Assembly (NCBI RefSeq): GCF_000617845.2
Contig: NZ_DF820425.1
Coordinates: 3,833,725-3,897,724 of the forward strand
Length of the DNA: 64,000 nucleotides
Origin: Bradyrhizobium sp. DOA9
GTDB taxonomy: Bacteria; Pseudomonadota; Alphaproteobacteria; Rhizobiales; Xanthobacteraceae
Reading direction: 5' to 3'
This document shows positions 44,922 to 55,187 of this stretch, one piece after another. The notes under the pieces were generated by a model. That model did not search any database and was not told the origin of the DNA. It saw only the letters and a program-made list of their open reading frames with translations. The position numbers were made by a program, and so were the translations under genes. Within the stretch, counting starts at the first letter, position 1; each line of letters opens with the position of its first letter.

Positions 44922-45647
44922 TCAGTCGGGCCGCGAATCGCGAAAAGTCCGTTCGCCGGTGATGATGGCGGATAGCATGCTCTGGCGGGACATGATGTCC
45001 TCACGCAGCGCCGCGTAGATGTGCAGGATGACGAACACGACGATGAACCACATGCCGAGATGATGCAGCGTGTGAACGTCCTGGCTGTTCGGAAAGATGC
45101 TGAAAACCCAGCCGAACAGCCGATACCAGAGACTGTCGATGCCCGCGCCTTCTCCATAGAGCGCGAATCCGGTCAAGATCATTCCGACCATTGCCATGAC
45201 GAACAGGAACATCGCGACGTTGGCGAGTGGGTTGTGGCCGATATACTTTTTCGGGTAGCGCACCAGGAAGAGATACCAGCGCAGCTCGTAGAGCAGGCCC
45301 CAGCGCCAGATCCGGTTGTAGAACGGCAGCGCGAAGAGTTGCCGCGCGTAACCGTTGCCGACGAACGCCCAGTACACGCGATAAAGGAAGGCCACCGCCA
45401 GCACCTGCCCCGAGGCGAAATGGATGAAGCGGATGTAACCCATCGTGTACCAGTTGGAGGCCTCGCCCGGCATAGACGGCAACGGTGAGGCGATCAGATA
45501 GCCTGATATCACGAGCGTCGTGATGAGGGCGGCGTTCAGCCAGTGCCAGATCCGCACCGGCGCTTCGTACACATAGATCGATTGGCGATTGGTCCCGACG
45601 GCGCCGACCGCATCGAGCGTGCCGGGAATCTCGGTCATCTCAGTCAT
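44922..45647 (-). CDS. Second Ni/Fe-hydrogenase b-type cytochrome subunit (HupC paralogue)
   Basis: This 241-residue membrane protein belongs to the same family as HupC at 55188-55931. It has RIWHWLNA, IHFASGQVLAVAFL, TLHHLGMW and HIYAALREDIMSRQSM, where the histidines are haem-b ligands. It has four membrane segments. The start at 45647 follows AGGAGC; an upstream in-frame extension lacks similarity. It stands alone, away from a large and a small subunit, in a nickel-transport context, and converges with the TonB receptor gene with a gap of 2 bases. It could serve another quinone-linked enzyme or an alternative hydrogenase partner. Confidence 0.88.
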   Translation of the reverse strand: MTEMTEIPGTLDAVGAVGTNRQSIYVYEAPVRIWHWLNAALITTLVISGYLIASPLPSMPGEASNWYTMGYIRFIHFASGQVLAVAFLYRVYWAFVGNGYARQLFALPFYNRIWRWGLLYELRWYLFLVRYPKKYIGHNPLANVAMFLFVMAMVGMILTGFALYGEGAGIDSLWYRLFGWVFSIFPNSQDVHTLHHLGMWFIVVFVILHIYAALREDIMSRQSMLSAIITGERTFRDSRPD

Positions 45648-46025
45648 CGATTGCTCCTGCCCCCAAGCGATCCGACGCAGCAACAAACGAATCGGCTGAC
45701 CCTTCCGACAGTATCGCGCGCGGTCCTCTGCAAAATCCCCGCAGCGAAAAAATTTCTTGCAGCGCGTGATGCGGCGCATGATGCGACGCGTTGGAAACAA
45801 GCTTTGTCTCGCGATGGAAATTCACCTCTCAGACACTGCTTGAAACTGCTCGCTCTTTTTTTCCGCGCGGGCAGGCGTTCTGCCAATTGTTGCGCGCGAG
45901 CACGATCGATATCGTCGCGTTCGCGGCTTCATTCGCTGCGGAGCAGCAGGTTTCGGTTTACCGATGATTAGGGGAGAGGCCGCATCGTCGCGCCATTGCG
46001 AGCTTTCGAGAACGGTTTTTGCCAA
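45648..46025. other. Gene-free divergent spacer between HupC paralogue and chemoreceptor
   Basis: These 378 bases contain no convincing gene. A T-run lies at 45855-45862 without a GC stem. I found no -24/-12 element or FNR-type box on either strand by eye. It should hold the promoters of both neighbours. Confidence 0.45.
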
Positions 46026-48122
46026 ATGAATCCGAACTTCATCACACGTGTTCTTGCCCGGGACGGGCACTCGATGTCGGGCCTGTTTCACGGCCATGGA
46101 CGGATGAATGCCGCCGCCATGAGCCTTCCGAAGAGCGAGCCGGTCTTCGCCAACATATCGATCCGAGCCAAGATCATGATCGGCTTTGCCGTCGTGCTGC
46201 TGCTGTCGGCCGTCACCATGGCCGGCGCCTGGCTCGGCTACGAGAAGATCCTCGACGGATTCGGCATCTACCGGGTCAGCATGTCGGAATCCGGCTATGC
46301 GCGCGAGATCGACAGCTCCCTGTCCGCCTATCAGAGCAATGCGCGCTATTTCGCCATCGCCGGCACCAGGGAAGCAGAGGCTGCCGCCGAGGAGGCGAGG
46401 CGACAGCTCGAGCGGACCATGACCGTGGCCAAATCCGAAACATCGACCTTGAGCTGGCAGCAATCGATCAACGAGCTTTTTGAGGCCTATCGCGCCTATA
46501 CCAACGCCTTTAACAAGGTGTTGGCGCTGCGCTCGGAGATCGACCGTTCCGGTGCGATGCTGGCGGAGCAGGCGCGAGCCATCAAGGCGGCTTTGACGGA
46601 TGCGAGGGTGCTGCGCGGCGATGCGGATGCGACCGGCGGCCTGCTCGATCGTTTCGAGGTCATCGATCTGCTCGTGATGGCCGAGTTGAAACGGCACAAT
46701 GCCGCGACAGTGCAGGGCGCCACGCACCGGCTCGCGGCAATGAAGCGCCTTGTCGAAGGCGGTGCGCTGCGGTCGCTCGATGCCGTCGGCGAGAAGACGC
46801 TCTCCGACCGCCTTGTCGTGTATGGCGAGCATGTTTCGCGCGTGGTCGAATCCGCACAGGAGACCGATCGTCTCGTCGACGGCATGTGGAAGCTGCGGCA
46901 CAACCTGTCGGGCGCGGCGAGCTCGCTCAAGCGCGTTGCGCTGGCCGAGCAGGCCGAGGCCGAGAAGAAGACCTCGGAGCAGATCGCCAGCGGTCAGTCC
47001 GTGGTGGTGATGCTGGCGCTGGCGTCGATCGCCATCGGCCTCGTTCTGTCCTTCGCGATCGGACGCGGCATTGCACGGCCCGTGATCGTGATGTGCGGCG
47101 CGATGATGGAGCTCGCCAGGGGGCGGCACGAGATCGTGCTGCCGGGCCTCGGCCGCCGCGACGAGGTTGGCCGGATGGCTGGTGCGGTGGAGCTGTTCAA
47201 GCGCCAGGCGATCGAGCGTACCGAGCGGGAGGCCGCCGAGATCGAGGAGCGTAGCAGGTCGGCCGCGGAGTTGCGTCGCTCCGAGCTGAGCCGGTTTGCC
47301 GGCACGTTCGAGGCGGCAGTCGGCGACATCGTCAACGATATCTCGACCTCGGCCCGGCAACTGGAGGCCGCCGCCTCGTCGCTGTCGCGAAATGCGGAGG
47401 CGACCGGGGAGCTGACCAATGCAGTGGTCGGCGCGTCCAGGGAGTCGGCCGGCAGCATCCAGTCGGTCGCATCCGCCGCGGAGGAGCTGTCGCTCTCGAT
47501 CAACGAGATCCGCTCGCAGGTGCGCAGCTCCAACGTCATCTCGGAAAGCGCGGTGCAACAGGCGCGCGACACCGATGCACGCATCGCCGCATTGTCCGAG
47601 GCCTCGCATCGCATCGGCGACGTCGTCAAGCTGATCACCGCGGTGGCGGAGCAGACCAATCTCTTGGCCCTCAACGCCACCATAGAAGCCGCACGCGCCG
47701 GCGAGGCCGGGCGCGGCTTTGCGGTTGTCGCATCCGAGGTGAAGTCGCTCGCGAGCCAGACGGCACGCGCCACGGACGAGATCGGCGCGCACATCCAGGG
47801 CATGCAGCAGGCGACGGGTGAATCGATCGCCGCGATCAAGACCATCGCCGGCACGATCGGCGAGATCTCCTCGATCTCGGGCTCGATCGCCTCCGCCGTC
47901 GATCAGCAGACCGCGACCACGCAGGAAATTGCGCGTAACGCCCAGCATGCGGCCGCCGGCACTGGCCAGGTCTCGACCAACCTCGAGCAGGTCAATCGCG
48001 AAGCGACCGAGACCGGCGCTGCGGCTTCCGCCGTGCTGCAATCGGCCCGCGGCCTGACCGAGGCCAGCCAGCGCCTGCGCCTCGAGCTCGACAGCTTCAT
48101 GGCCAACGTCGCGGCGGCCTGA
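46026..48122 (+). CDS. Methyl-accepting chemotaxis protein
   Basis: This 698-residue transducer has two membrane segments (about residues 48-70 and 325-345) that bracket a periplasmic helical sensor region, then a HAMP domain (about 347-398) and a long cytoplasmic signalling domain with the conserved hairpin tip EQTNLLALNATIEAARAGEAG. The start is uncertain: the ATG at 46026 has a weak ribosome site, and ATG at 46104 is an alternative. It sits between nickel-transport and hydrogenase genes, so it may steer cells according to H2 or redox state; the ligand is unknown. Confidence 0.9.
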   Translation: MNPNFITRVLARDGHSMSGLFHGHGRMNAAAMSLPKSEPVFANISIRAKIMIGFAVVLLLSAVTMAGAWLGYEKILDGFGIYRVSMSESGYAREIDSSLSAYQSNARYFAIAGTREAEAAAEEARRQLERTMTVAKSETSTLSWQQSINELFEAYRAYTNAFNKVLALRSEIDRSGAMLAEQARAIKAALTDARVLRGDADATGGLLDRFEVIDLLVMAELKRHNAATVQGATHRLAAMKRLVEGGALRSLDAVGEKTLSDRLVVYGEHVSRVVESAQETDRLVDGMWKLRHNLSGAASSLKRVALAEQAEAEKKTSEQIASGQSVVVMLALASIAIGLVLSFAIGRGIARPVIVMCGAMMELARGRHEIVLPGLGRRDEVGRMAGAVELFKRQAIERTEREAAEIEERSRSAAELRRSELSRFAGTFEAAVGDIVNDISTSARQLEAAASSLSRNAEATGELTNAVVGASRESAGSIQSVASAAEELSLSINEIRSQVRSSNVISESAVQQARDTDARIAALSEASHRIGDVVKLITAVAEQTNLLALNATIEAARAGEAGRGFAVVASEVKSLASQTARATDEIGAHIQGMQQATGESIAAIKTIAGTIGEISSISGSIASAVDQQTATTQEIARNAQHAAAGTGQVSTNLEQVNREATETGAAASAVLQSARGLTEASQRLRLELDSFMANVAAA

Positions 48123-48235
48123 GGTGGCGGTCGTATCCTGCAAAGGGGTGATTGCAACAGCAGGGGCGTGTCGTGGTAGTGAACGGCGAGGCGTGCGGGA
48201 CATCGCCGTCTGAAAGCGCTACCAAGGGACGTCGG

Positions 48236-49549
48236 ATGAAGAATGACCTCGATCTCGCCGACTTCGAATTGCATCCGCAGCGTGGTGCGGTGCTGGCCGA
48301 GGTGCATGCCCGTCCCTTCACCCGGCTCATCGCGCCGCTCACGGTGCTGCGTTTTGCCTTTCTGAGCCAGGGCGAGATTGCGGCGGCCGATCGCGAGAGG
48401 TTCGTGGCGTTCTGCACGTCGCACGGGCAGGCGCCGCCGGATGCCGCGGCCAAGCATCATCAGGTCACGATCGGCACGACCCAGCTGCGCTGGGAGCAAC
48501 ACTCGGAATTCGCCACCTTCACCTGGATTCTGGAAGGCCCGTCCGCGCGGCAGTTCGGCGAGATCGGCGACGAGGCTGCGGCGCTGATCCGGTCTTTGCA
48601 CCAGGCCGGCCAGTTGCTGGTCGCAGTCAAGCTCGAGGTCGAGCAGACCTCGTCCGCGCTTGAGCGTGCCCAGCAGCTTTTCGAGCGAGCCAGCCTCGCC
48701 ATGGCCGCGGTCCGCAGCGGGCCCGCGGTCGTTGCATCCGACTTCCGCACCGACGAGCAGGGCTTCGTCCGCATTCTCGTGTGCAATGACGGCCTGTCGC
48801 CCGGCCGCCTCGGCGCGCTGGTGCAGCGCGTGCTGGAGATCGAGACCTACCGCACGCTGGCGCTGCTCGGCCTGCCCGCCGCGCTCGAGCTCGCGCCTTC
48901 CGTCGATCATATCGGCCGCCGGCTGGTCGAAGTGCTCGAGGAGATGCAGCGCGCCGAGGATCTCAAGCTGAACAACCATCTCTTGAACGAGCTGACCGCA
49001 CTGGCGGCTACGCTCGAGAGAGGCGCTGCCGGCAGCCTGTTTCGTTTCGGCGCGAGCCGCGCCTATTACGAGATCGTGCAGGCGCGTCTGGCCGTGATCG
49101 AAGGCGGCGAGATCGCGGGATATCCGACCTGGTCCTCGTTCCTTGCCCGCCGCATGGCACCGGCCATGCGCACCTGCGCCACGACGGAGGACCGGCAAGC
49201 CACTCTGTCGATCAAGCTCGCGCGCGCGGCCGATCTGTTGCGCACGCGCGTCGACGTCGAGCTCGAGGAGCAGAATCGCGATCTGCTGCACTCGATGAAC
49301 GAGCGCACAAGGCTGCAATTGCGGCTGCAGAGCACCGTCGAAGGCTTGTCGGTGGCGGCGATCGGCTACTACGTCGTCAGCCTGTTCGGCTATCTCGCCA
49401 AGGGCGCCCATGACAGCGGACTGCATGTCGAGCCTTCGCTGGCGACCGCGATCTTCGTGCCGGTGGCCGTGGCCGTGATCTGGCTCGTTACCCGCAATAT
49501 CCGCAGACGGCACTTGAAACACGACGAAATGCCGGGCGCTCACGACTGA
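48236..49549 (+). CDS. DUF3422 membrane-associated protein in the hydrogenase locus
   Basis: This 437-residue protein matches DUF3422: the N-terminal block HPQRGAVLAEVHARPFTRL, a long helical middle region (about residues 115-340) and a C-terminal pair of membrane segments (VAAIGYYVVSLFGYLA and AIFVPVAVAVIWLVT). It has the architecture of a soluble domain tethered to the inner membrane. The start at 48236 is chosen because similarity begins there. It ends 68 bases before hupU on the same strand. No function is established. Confidence 0.78.
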   Translation: MKNDLDLADFELHPQRGAVLAEVHARPFTRLIAPLTVLRFAFLSQGEIAAADRERFVAFCTSHGQAPPDAAAKHHQVTIGTTQLRWEQHSEFATFTWILEGPSARQFGEIGDEAAALIRSLHQAGQLLVAVKLEVEQTSSALERAQQLFERASLAMAAVRSGPAVVASDFRTDEQGFVRILVCNDGLSPGRLGALVQRVLEIETYRTLALLGLPAALELAPSVDHIGRRLVEVLEEMQRAEDLKLNNHLLNELTALAATLERGAAGSLFRFGASRAYYEIVQARLAVIEGGEIAGYPTWSSFLARRMAPAMRTCATTEDRQATLSIKLARAADLLRTRVDVELEEQNRDLLHSMNERTRLQLRLQSTVEGLSVAAIGYYVVSLFGYLAKGAHDSGLHVEPSLATAIFVPVAVAVIWLVTRNIRRRHLKHDEMPGAHD

Positions 49550-49617
49550 GGCCGGCAACGAGCCCCTTGCGCTTCGCAGGCGAGCGGTTGAAGCTGGGGG
49601 CGACCGGGAGACATGAG

Positions 49618-50634
49618 ATGGACCGATCCGACGGAATGACCAACGTGCTCTGGCTGCAGGGTGCCAGTTGCGGCGGATGCACCATGTCGATCCTCGAGAG
49701 CGGCGCCTCGGGCTGGTTCGACGAGCTCCGGCAGTTCGGTGTCAACCTGCTCTGGCATCCGTCCGTCAGCGAGGAGACGGGCGAGGAGGCGGTCGAGGTC
49801 CTGCAATCGGTGCTCGACGGCAAGGTGCGGCTCGACCTGCTTCTGCTGGAGGGCTCGGTCGCGAGGGGACCGAACGACACCGGCCGCTTCAACATGCTCG
49901 CGGGCACCAACCGCTCCGTCTACAGCTGGATGCTCGATCTGGCACCGCGCGCCGATTACGTGATCGCGGTCGGAAGCTGCGCGGCCTATGGTGGCGTTCC
50001 AGCCGCCGGCGCCAACCCGACCGATGCCGTCGGCCTGCAGTTCGAGGGATCCGATAGTGGCGGCGCGCTGGGCGCGGCGTTCCGCTCGCGGCTCGGTCTG
50101 CCCGTCATCAACGTCGCGGGTTGCGCACCGCATCCGGGCTGGATGATGGAAACCATTCTGGCACTGACCACCAAGGACATTGCAGCAATCGACCTCGACG
50201 GATACGGGCGGCCGAAATTCATCGCCAACCATCTGGCCCATCACGGCTGCTCGCGCAACGAATTCTACGAGTTCAAGGCGAGCGCCGAGACCATGTCGGA
50301 GCGCGGCTGCCTGATGGAGCATCTCGGCTGCAAGGCAACGCAGGCCGTGGGCGATTGCAACCAGCGCTCATGGAACGGCGGCGGCTCGTGCACCAAGGGC
50401 GGCTATGCCTGCATCGCCTGCACGTCGCCGGGTTTCGAAGGCGCGCAGAACTTCCTCGAGACCGCCAAGCTCGCGGGCATCCCGGTCGGCCTGCCCACCG
50501 ACATGCCGAAGGCCTGGTTCGTCGCGCTCGCGGCGTTGTCGAAGTCCGCGACGCCGCGGCGCGTGCGGTTGAACGCAACGGCCGACCACGTCGTGGTGCC
50601 GCCCGGCAGCGCCGGGGCCAAGCGAACGCCATGA
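49618..50634 (+). CDS. hupU: H2-sensing (regulatory) hydrogenase small subunit
   Basis: This 338-residue [Fe-S] subunit forms the cytosolic H2 sensor with HupV. It starts with GASCGGCTMSIL near residue 20, the proximal-cluster cysteines, and has CAPHPGW, HHGCSRNEFYEF and the downstream SCTKGGYACIACTSPGFE cluster ligands. Unlike HupS it has no Tat signal and no C-terminal anchor, as expected for a regulatory protein (HoxB/HupU type). The ATG at 49618 follows GGGAGA. Its stop overlaps the hupV start by 4 bases (ATGA). With a sensor kinase it controls the HoxA activator; those genes are not in the window. Confidence 0.92.
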   Translation: MDRSDGMTNVLWLQGASCGGCTMSILESGASGWFDELRQFGVNLLWHPSVSEETGEEAVEVLQSVLDGKVRLDLLLLEGSVARGPNDTGRFNMLAGTNRSVYSWMLDLAPRADYVIAVGSCAAYGGVPAAGANPTDAVGLQFEGSDSGGALGAAFRSRLGLPVINVAGCAPHPGWMMETILALTTKDIAAIDLDGYGRPKFIANHLAHHGCSRNEFYEFKASAETMSERGCLMEHLGCKATQAVGDCNQRSWNGGGSCTKGGYACIACTSPGFEGAQNFLETAKLAGIPVGLPTDMPKAWFVALAALSKSATPRRVRLNATADHVVVPPGSAGAKRTP

Positions 50635-52070
50635 CACGGATCACGATCGGTCCGTTCAACCGTGTCGAGGGCGATCTCGAAGTCCGTCTCGACGTCGAGA
50701 GCGGGCGCGTGGTGCGTGCCGAAGTGACGGCACCGCTCTACCGTGGCTTCGAGCAGATCCTGGAAGGGCGGCCGCCGCTCGATGCGCTGGCGCTGGCGCC
50801 GCGGATCTGCGGCATCTGCTCGGTCTCGCAATCGGTTGCCGCGGCCGCCGCGCTGCGCGAGGCGATGGGCATCGAGGCTGCGCCGAACGGGCTGCTTGCG
50901 ACCAACATCGCGCATGCTGCGGAGAATGCGGCCGACCATCTGACCCATTTCTATATCTTCTTCATGCCGGACTTCGCCCGCGAGGCCTATGCCGTGCATG
51001 GCTGGCACGCGGCGACCCGCGAGCGCTTTGCCGCGACGCGCGGCAGCGCGGCACGGGACGCCCTGCCGGCGCGGGCGCGGCTGCTCGAGACCATGGGCAT
51101 CATCGCCGGAAAATGGCCGCACAGCCTCGCCTTCCAGCCCGGCGGCACCACGCGTGCCATCGATCTCGGCGAGCGCGTCCGGCTGCTCTCCATCGCGACG
51201 GCGTTCCGAAGCTTTCTCGAGCGGATCGTTTTTGCGGATGCGCTGGAGAATGTGCTGGCGATCGCGACTGCGGACGAGCTCGATCGCTGGCGCGACGGCC
51301 GTGGCGGCGATTTCGCCCATTTCCTGCGGCTTGCCGATAGCCTCGCGCTCGCCGGGCTCGGCAAGGGGACGGGCTTGATGATGAGCTACGGCGCCTATCA
51401 TGGTCCCGACGGCGAGCTGTTTCCGCGCGGCCTGTTCGGCCCGCGCGCTGCGATCGAGCCGCTGCCGTTGGCCCAGATTACCGAAGACGTCTCTCACGCC
51501 TGGATGCGGGAGTCCTCCGTCGACCCCGCCCACAGCAGCACGGTCCCGGATCCCGATAAGCCGGCTGCCTACAGCTGGTGCAAGGCGCCGCGGCTCTCGG
51601 GGCAGCCGATCGAGGTCGGCGCCGTCGCGCGCCAGACCGTTGCAGGGCAGTCGCTGATTGCCGACCTGGTCTCGGTCAGCGGCACCAATGTGCGCAACCG
51701 CGTGATCGCACGGCTGATCGAGACCGCGCGCATCGCGCTCGCAATGGAGCAGTGGACGCGCGCGCTGCGGCTGTCGGAGCCGTTCTGTCGCGACTCGCGC
51801 GAGACCCCGAACGGCAGCTATGTCGGGCTGGTCGAGGCCGCGCGCGGCAGTCTCGGGCACTGGCTGGCGGTGCGGAACGGCAAGATCGAGCGCTACCAGA
51901 TCATTGCACCAACCACCTGGAATTTCTCGCCGCGCGATTCTTGCGACGTCGGTGGCCCCCTGGAGCAGGCGCTTGTCGGCACCGATGTCGGCGAAGCCGG
52001 CGCGCGCGCGGTCGCGATCCAGCACATCGTGCGTTCGTTCGATCCCTGCATGGTGTGCACCGCGCACTAG
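50631..52070 (+). CDS. hupV: H2-sensing (regulatory) hydrogenase large subunit
   Basis: This 479-residue [NiFe] subunit has the N-terminal nickel motif RICGICSVSQ (Cys60, Cys63), with Gln67 at the position occupied by histidine in energy-conserving enzymes. It ends at DPCMVCTAH (Cys473, Cys476, His479). The protein stops exactly at the residue after which maturation proteases normally cut, so no C-terminal peptide has to be removed. Both features are hallmarks of regulatory hydrogenases (HoxC/HupV). It is coupled to hupU by a 4-base overlap. Confidence 0.93.
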   Translation: MTRITIGPFNRVEGDLEVRLDVESGRVVRAEVTAPLYRGFEQILEGRPPLDALALAPRICGICSVSQSVAAAAALREAMGIEAAPNGLLATNIAHAAENAADHLTHFYIFFMPDFAREAYAVHGWHAATRERFAATRGSAARDALPARARLLETMGIIAGKWPHSLAFQPGGTTRAIDLGERVRLLSIATAFRSFLERIVFADALENVLAIATADELDRWRDGRGGDFAHFLRLADSLALAGLGKGTGLMMSYGAYHGPDGELFPRGLFGPRAAIEPLPLAQITEDVSHAWMRESSVDPAHSSTVPDPDKPAAYSWCKAPRLSGQPIEVGAVARQTVAGQSLIADLVSVSGTNVRNRVIARLIETARIALAMEQWTRALRLSEPFCRDSRETPNGSYVGLVEAARGSLGHWLAVRNGKIERYQIIAPTTWNFSPRDSCDVGGPLEQALVGTDVGEAGARAVAIQHIVRSFDPCMVCTAH

Positions 52071-52111
52071 GCGGAAACTTCGTTGCCGAGTGCAAATCGA
52101 ATTGTTTCCGC
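52071..52111 (+). terminator. Hairpin directly after hupV
   Basis: GCGGAAAC at 52071-52078 pairs with GTTTCCGC at 52104-52111, and inside it TTCG pairs with CGAA (2-base bulge, 15-base loop). It begins immediately after the hupV stop codon and separates the sensor genes from hupSL. No T-run follows, so it is termination-like or an mRNA-protecting structure. Confidence 0.5.
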
Positions 52112-52145
52112 TTCTCCTGCTTTCAGCACCGCCGCGTCGCAGTAC

Positions 52146-52160
52146 GTTGAGCAGTTCAAC
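52146..52160 (+). promoter_or_regulatory. Candidate activator site upstream of hupS
   Basis: GTTGA-GCAGT-TCAAC is a perfect 5-base dyad with a 5-base spacer, centred about 80 bases before the predicted transcription start. It resembles an FNR-type half-site pair but has 5 rather than 6 bases between TTGA and TCAA, so FixK binding is unlikely. Its distance suits a sigma54 enhancer protein such as HoxA. Confidence 0.4.
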
Positions 52161-52205
52161 CCCCAAGGTTTTGGAATCTCTCTACTTTTGAATCACTCCA
52201 GATCG

Positions 52206-52222
52206 TTGGCCTGCTTCTTGCT
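52206..52222 (+). promoter_or_regulatory. Sigma54 (-24/-12) promoter of hupSL
   Basis: TTGGC-CTGCTTC-TTGCT carries the invariant GG and GC of RpoN promoters at correct spacing (TGGC-N7-TTGC). It predicts a start near 52233, leaving a 33-base leader with GGGAGGA before the hupS ATG. hupSL transcription from RpoN promoters by HoxA is known in Bradyrhizobium. Confidence 0.75.
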
Positions 52223-52266
52223 GTCTTTGGCGTCATCGAAAAGTCAAAGCCGAGGCGGGAGGACAT

Positions 52267-53358
52267 ATGGGCGCGGCGACGGAGACGTTTTACAGCGTGA
52301 TCAGGCGGCAAGGGATCACGCGTCGAAGCTTTCACAAATTCTGCAGCCTGACGGCGACGAGCCTCGGGCTCGGCCCCCTGGCGGCGAGCCGCATCGCGAA
52401 CGCGCTCGAGACCAAGCCGCGCGTGCCCGTCATCTGGATGCACGGGCTCGAATGCACCTGCTGCTCGGAGAGCTTCATCCGGTCCGCCCATCCGCTGGTG
52501 AAGGATGCGGTGCTGTCGATGATCTCGCTCGACTACGACGATACCATCATGGCGGCCGCGGGCCATCAGGCCGAGGCCATTCTCGAGGAGACCCGCGCCA
52601 AGCACAAAGGCCAGTACATCCTCGCAGTGGAGGGCAATCCGCCGCTGAACGAAGGTGGCATGTTCTGCATCGACGGCGGCAAGCCGTTCGTCGAGAAGCT
52701 GAAGATGATGGCCGAGGATGCCATGGCGATCATCGCCTGGGGGGCCTGCGCGTCCTGGGGCTGCGTGCAGGCGGCCAAGCCTAATCCGACCCAGGCGACG
52801 CCGATCGACAAGGTCATCACCGGCAAGCCGATCATCAAGGTGCCGGGATGCCCCCCGATCGCCGAGGTGATGACCGGCGTCGTCACCTTCATCACGACAT
52901 TCGGCAAGCTGCCCGAGCTCGACCGTCAGGGTCGTCCGAAGATGTTCTACTCGCAGCGCATTCACGACAAGTGCTACCGGCGCCCGCATTTCGACGCAGG
53001 CCAGTTCGTCGAGGAGTGGGACGACGAAGCCGCGCGCAAGGGCTATTGCCTCTACAAGATGGGCTGCAAGGGCCCGACCACCTACAACGCCTGCTCGACC
53101 GTGCGCTGGAACGGCGGCGTCTCGTTCCCGATCCAGTCGGGCCACGGCTGCATCGGCTGCTCGGAGGACGGCTTCTGGGACAAGGGCTCGTTCTACGATC
53201 GCCTCACCAACATCAAGCAGTTCGGCATCGAGAAGAATGCCGATCAGATCGGCATGGTGGCGGCCGGCGCCGTCGGCGCCGCGGTGGCTGCGCACGCGGC
53301 GGTGACGGCGGTCAAGCGGCTCGCGTCGAAGCGCGAAGACGCCGACCACAACAGCTGA
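52267..53358 (+). CDS. hupS: Uptake [NiFe]-hydrogenase small subunit
   Basis: This 363-residue electron-transfer subunit has a Tat signal (Arg19-Arg20 in TRRSFHKF), the proximal-cluster motif HGLECTCCSES, and the later cluster ligands PGCPP, CLYKMGCKGPTTYNAC and GHGCIGCSEDGFWDKGS. A C-terminal hydrophobic helix (about residues 330-350) anchors it at the periplasmic face of the inner membrane. GGGAGG precedes the ATG by a few bases. It forms the dimer with HupL, passing electrons from H2 to the HupC cytochrome. Confidence 0.96.
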   Translation: MGAATETFYSVIRRQGITRRSFHKFCSLTATSLGLGPLAASRIANALETKPRVPVIWMHGLECTCCSESFIRSAHPLVKDAVLSMISLDYDDTIMAAAGHQAEAILEETRAKHKGQYILAVEGNPPLNEGGMFCIDGGKPFVEKLKMMAEDAMAIIAWGACASWGCVQAAKPNPTQATPIDKVITGKPIIKVPGCPPIAEVMTGVVTFITTFGKLPELDRQGRPKMFYSQRIHDKCYRRPHFDAGQFVEEWDDEAARKGYCLYKMGCKGPTTYNACSTVRWNGGVSFPIQSGHGCIGCSEDGFWDKGSFYDRLTNIKQFGIEKNADQIGMVAAGAVGAAVAAHAAVTAVKRLASKREDADHNS

Positions 53359-53387
53359 TCAAAGCGACAGACCAGGGCAGAGCAATC

Positions 53388-55178
<1,791 letters not shown>

Positions 55179-55187
55179 GAGGCGGCC

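Noticed and set aside
45822..48203. Long open frame antisense to the chemoreceptor gene
   Set aside because: A shadow of the real gene, with repetitive low-information composition and no family match.
52146..52160. FixK/FNR box upstream of hupS (TTGA...TCAA)
   Set aside because: The spacer between TTGA and TCAA is 5 bases, not 6, so it does not fit the FNR/FixK geometry; kept only as a possible activator dyad.
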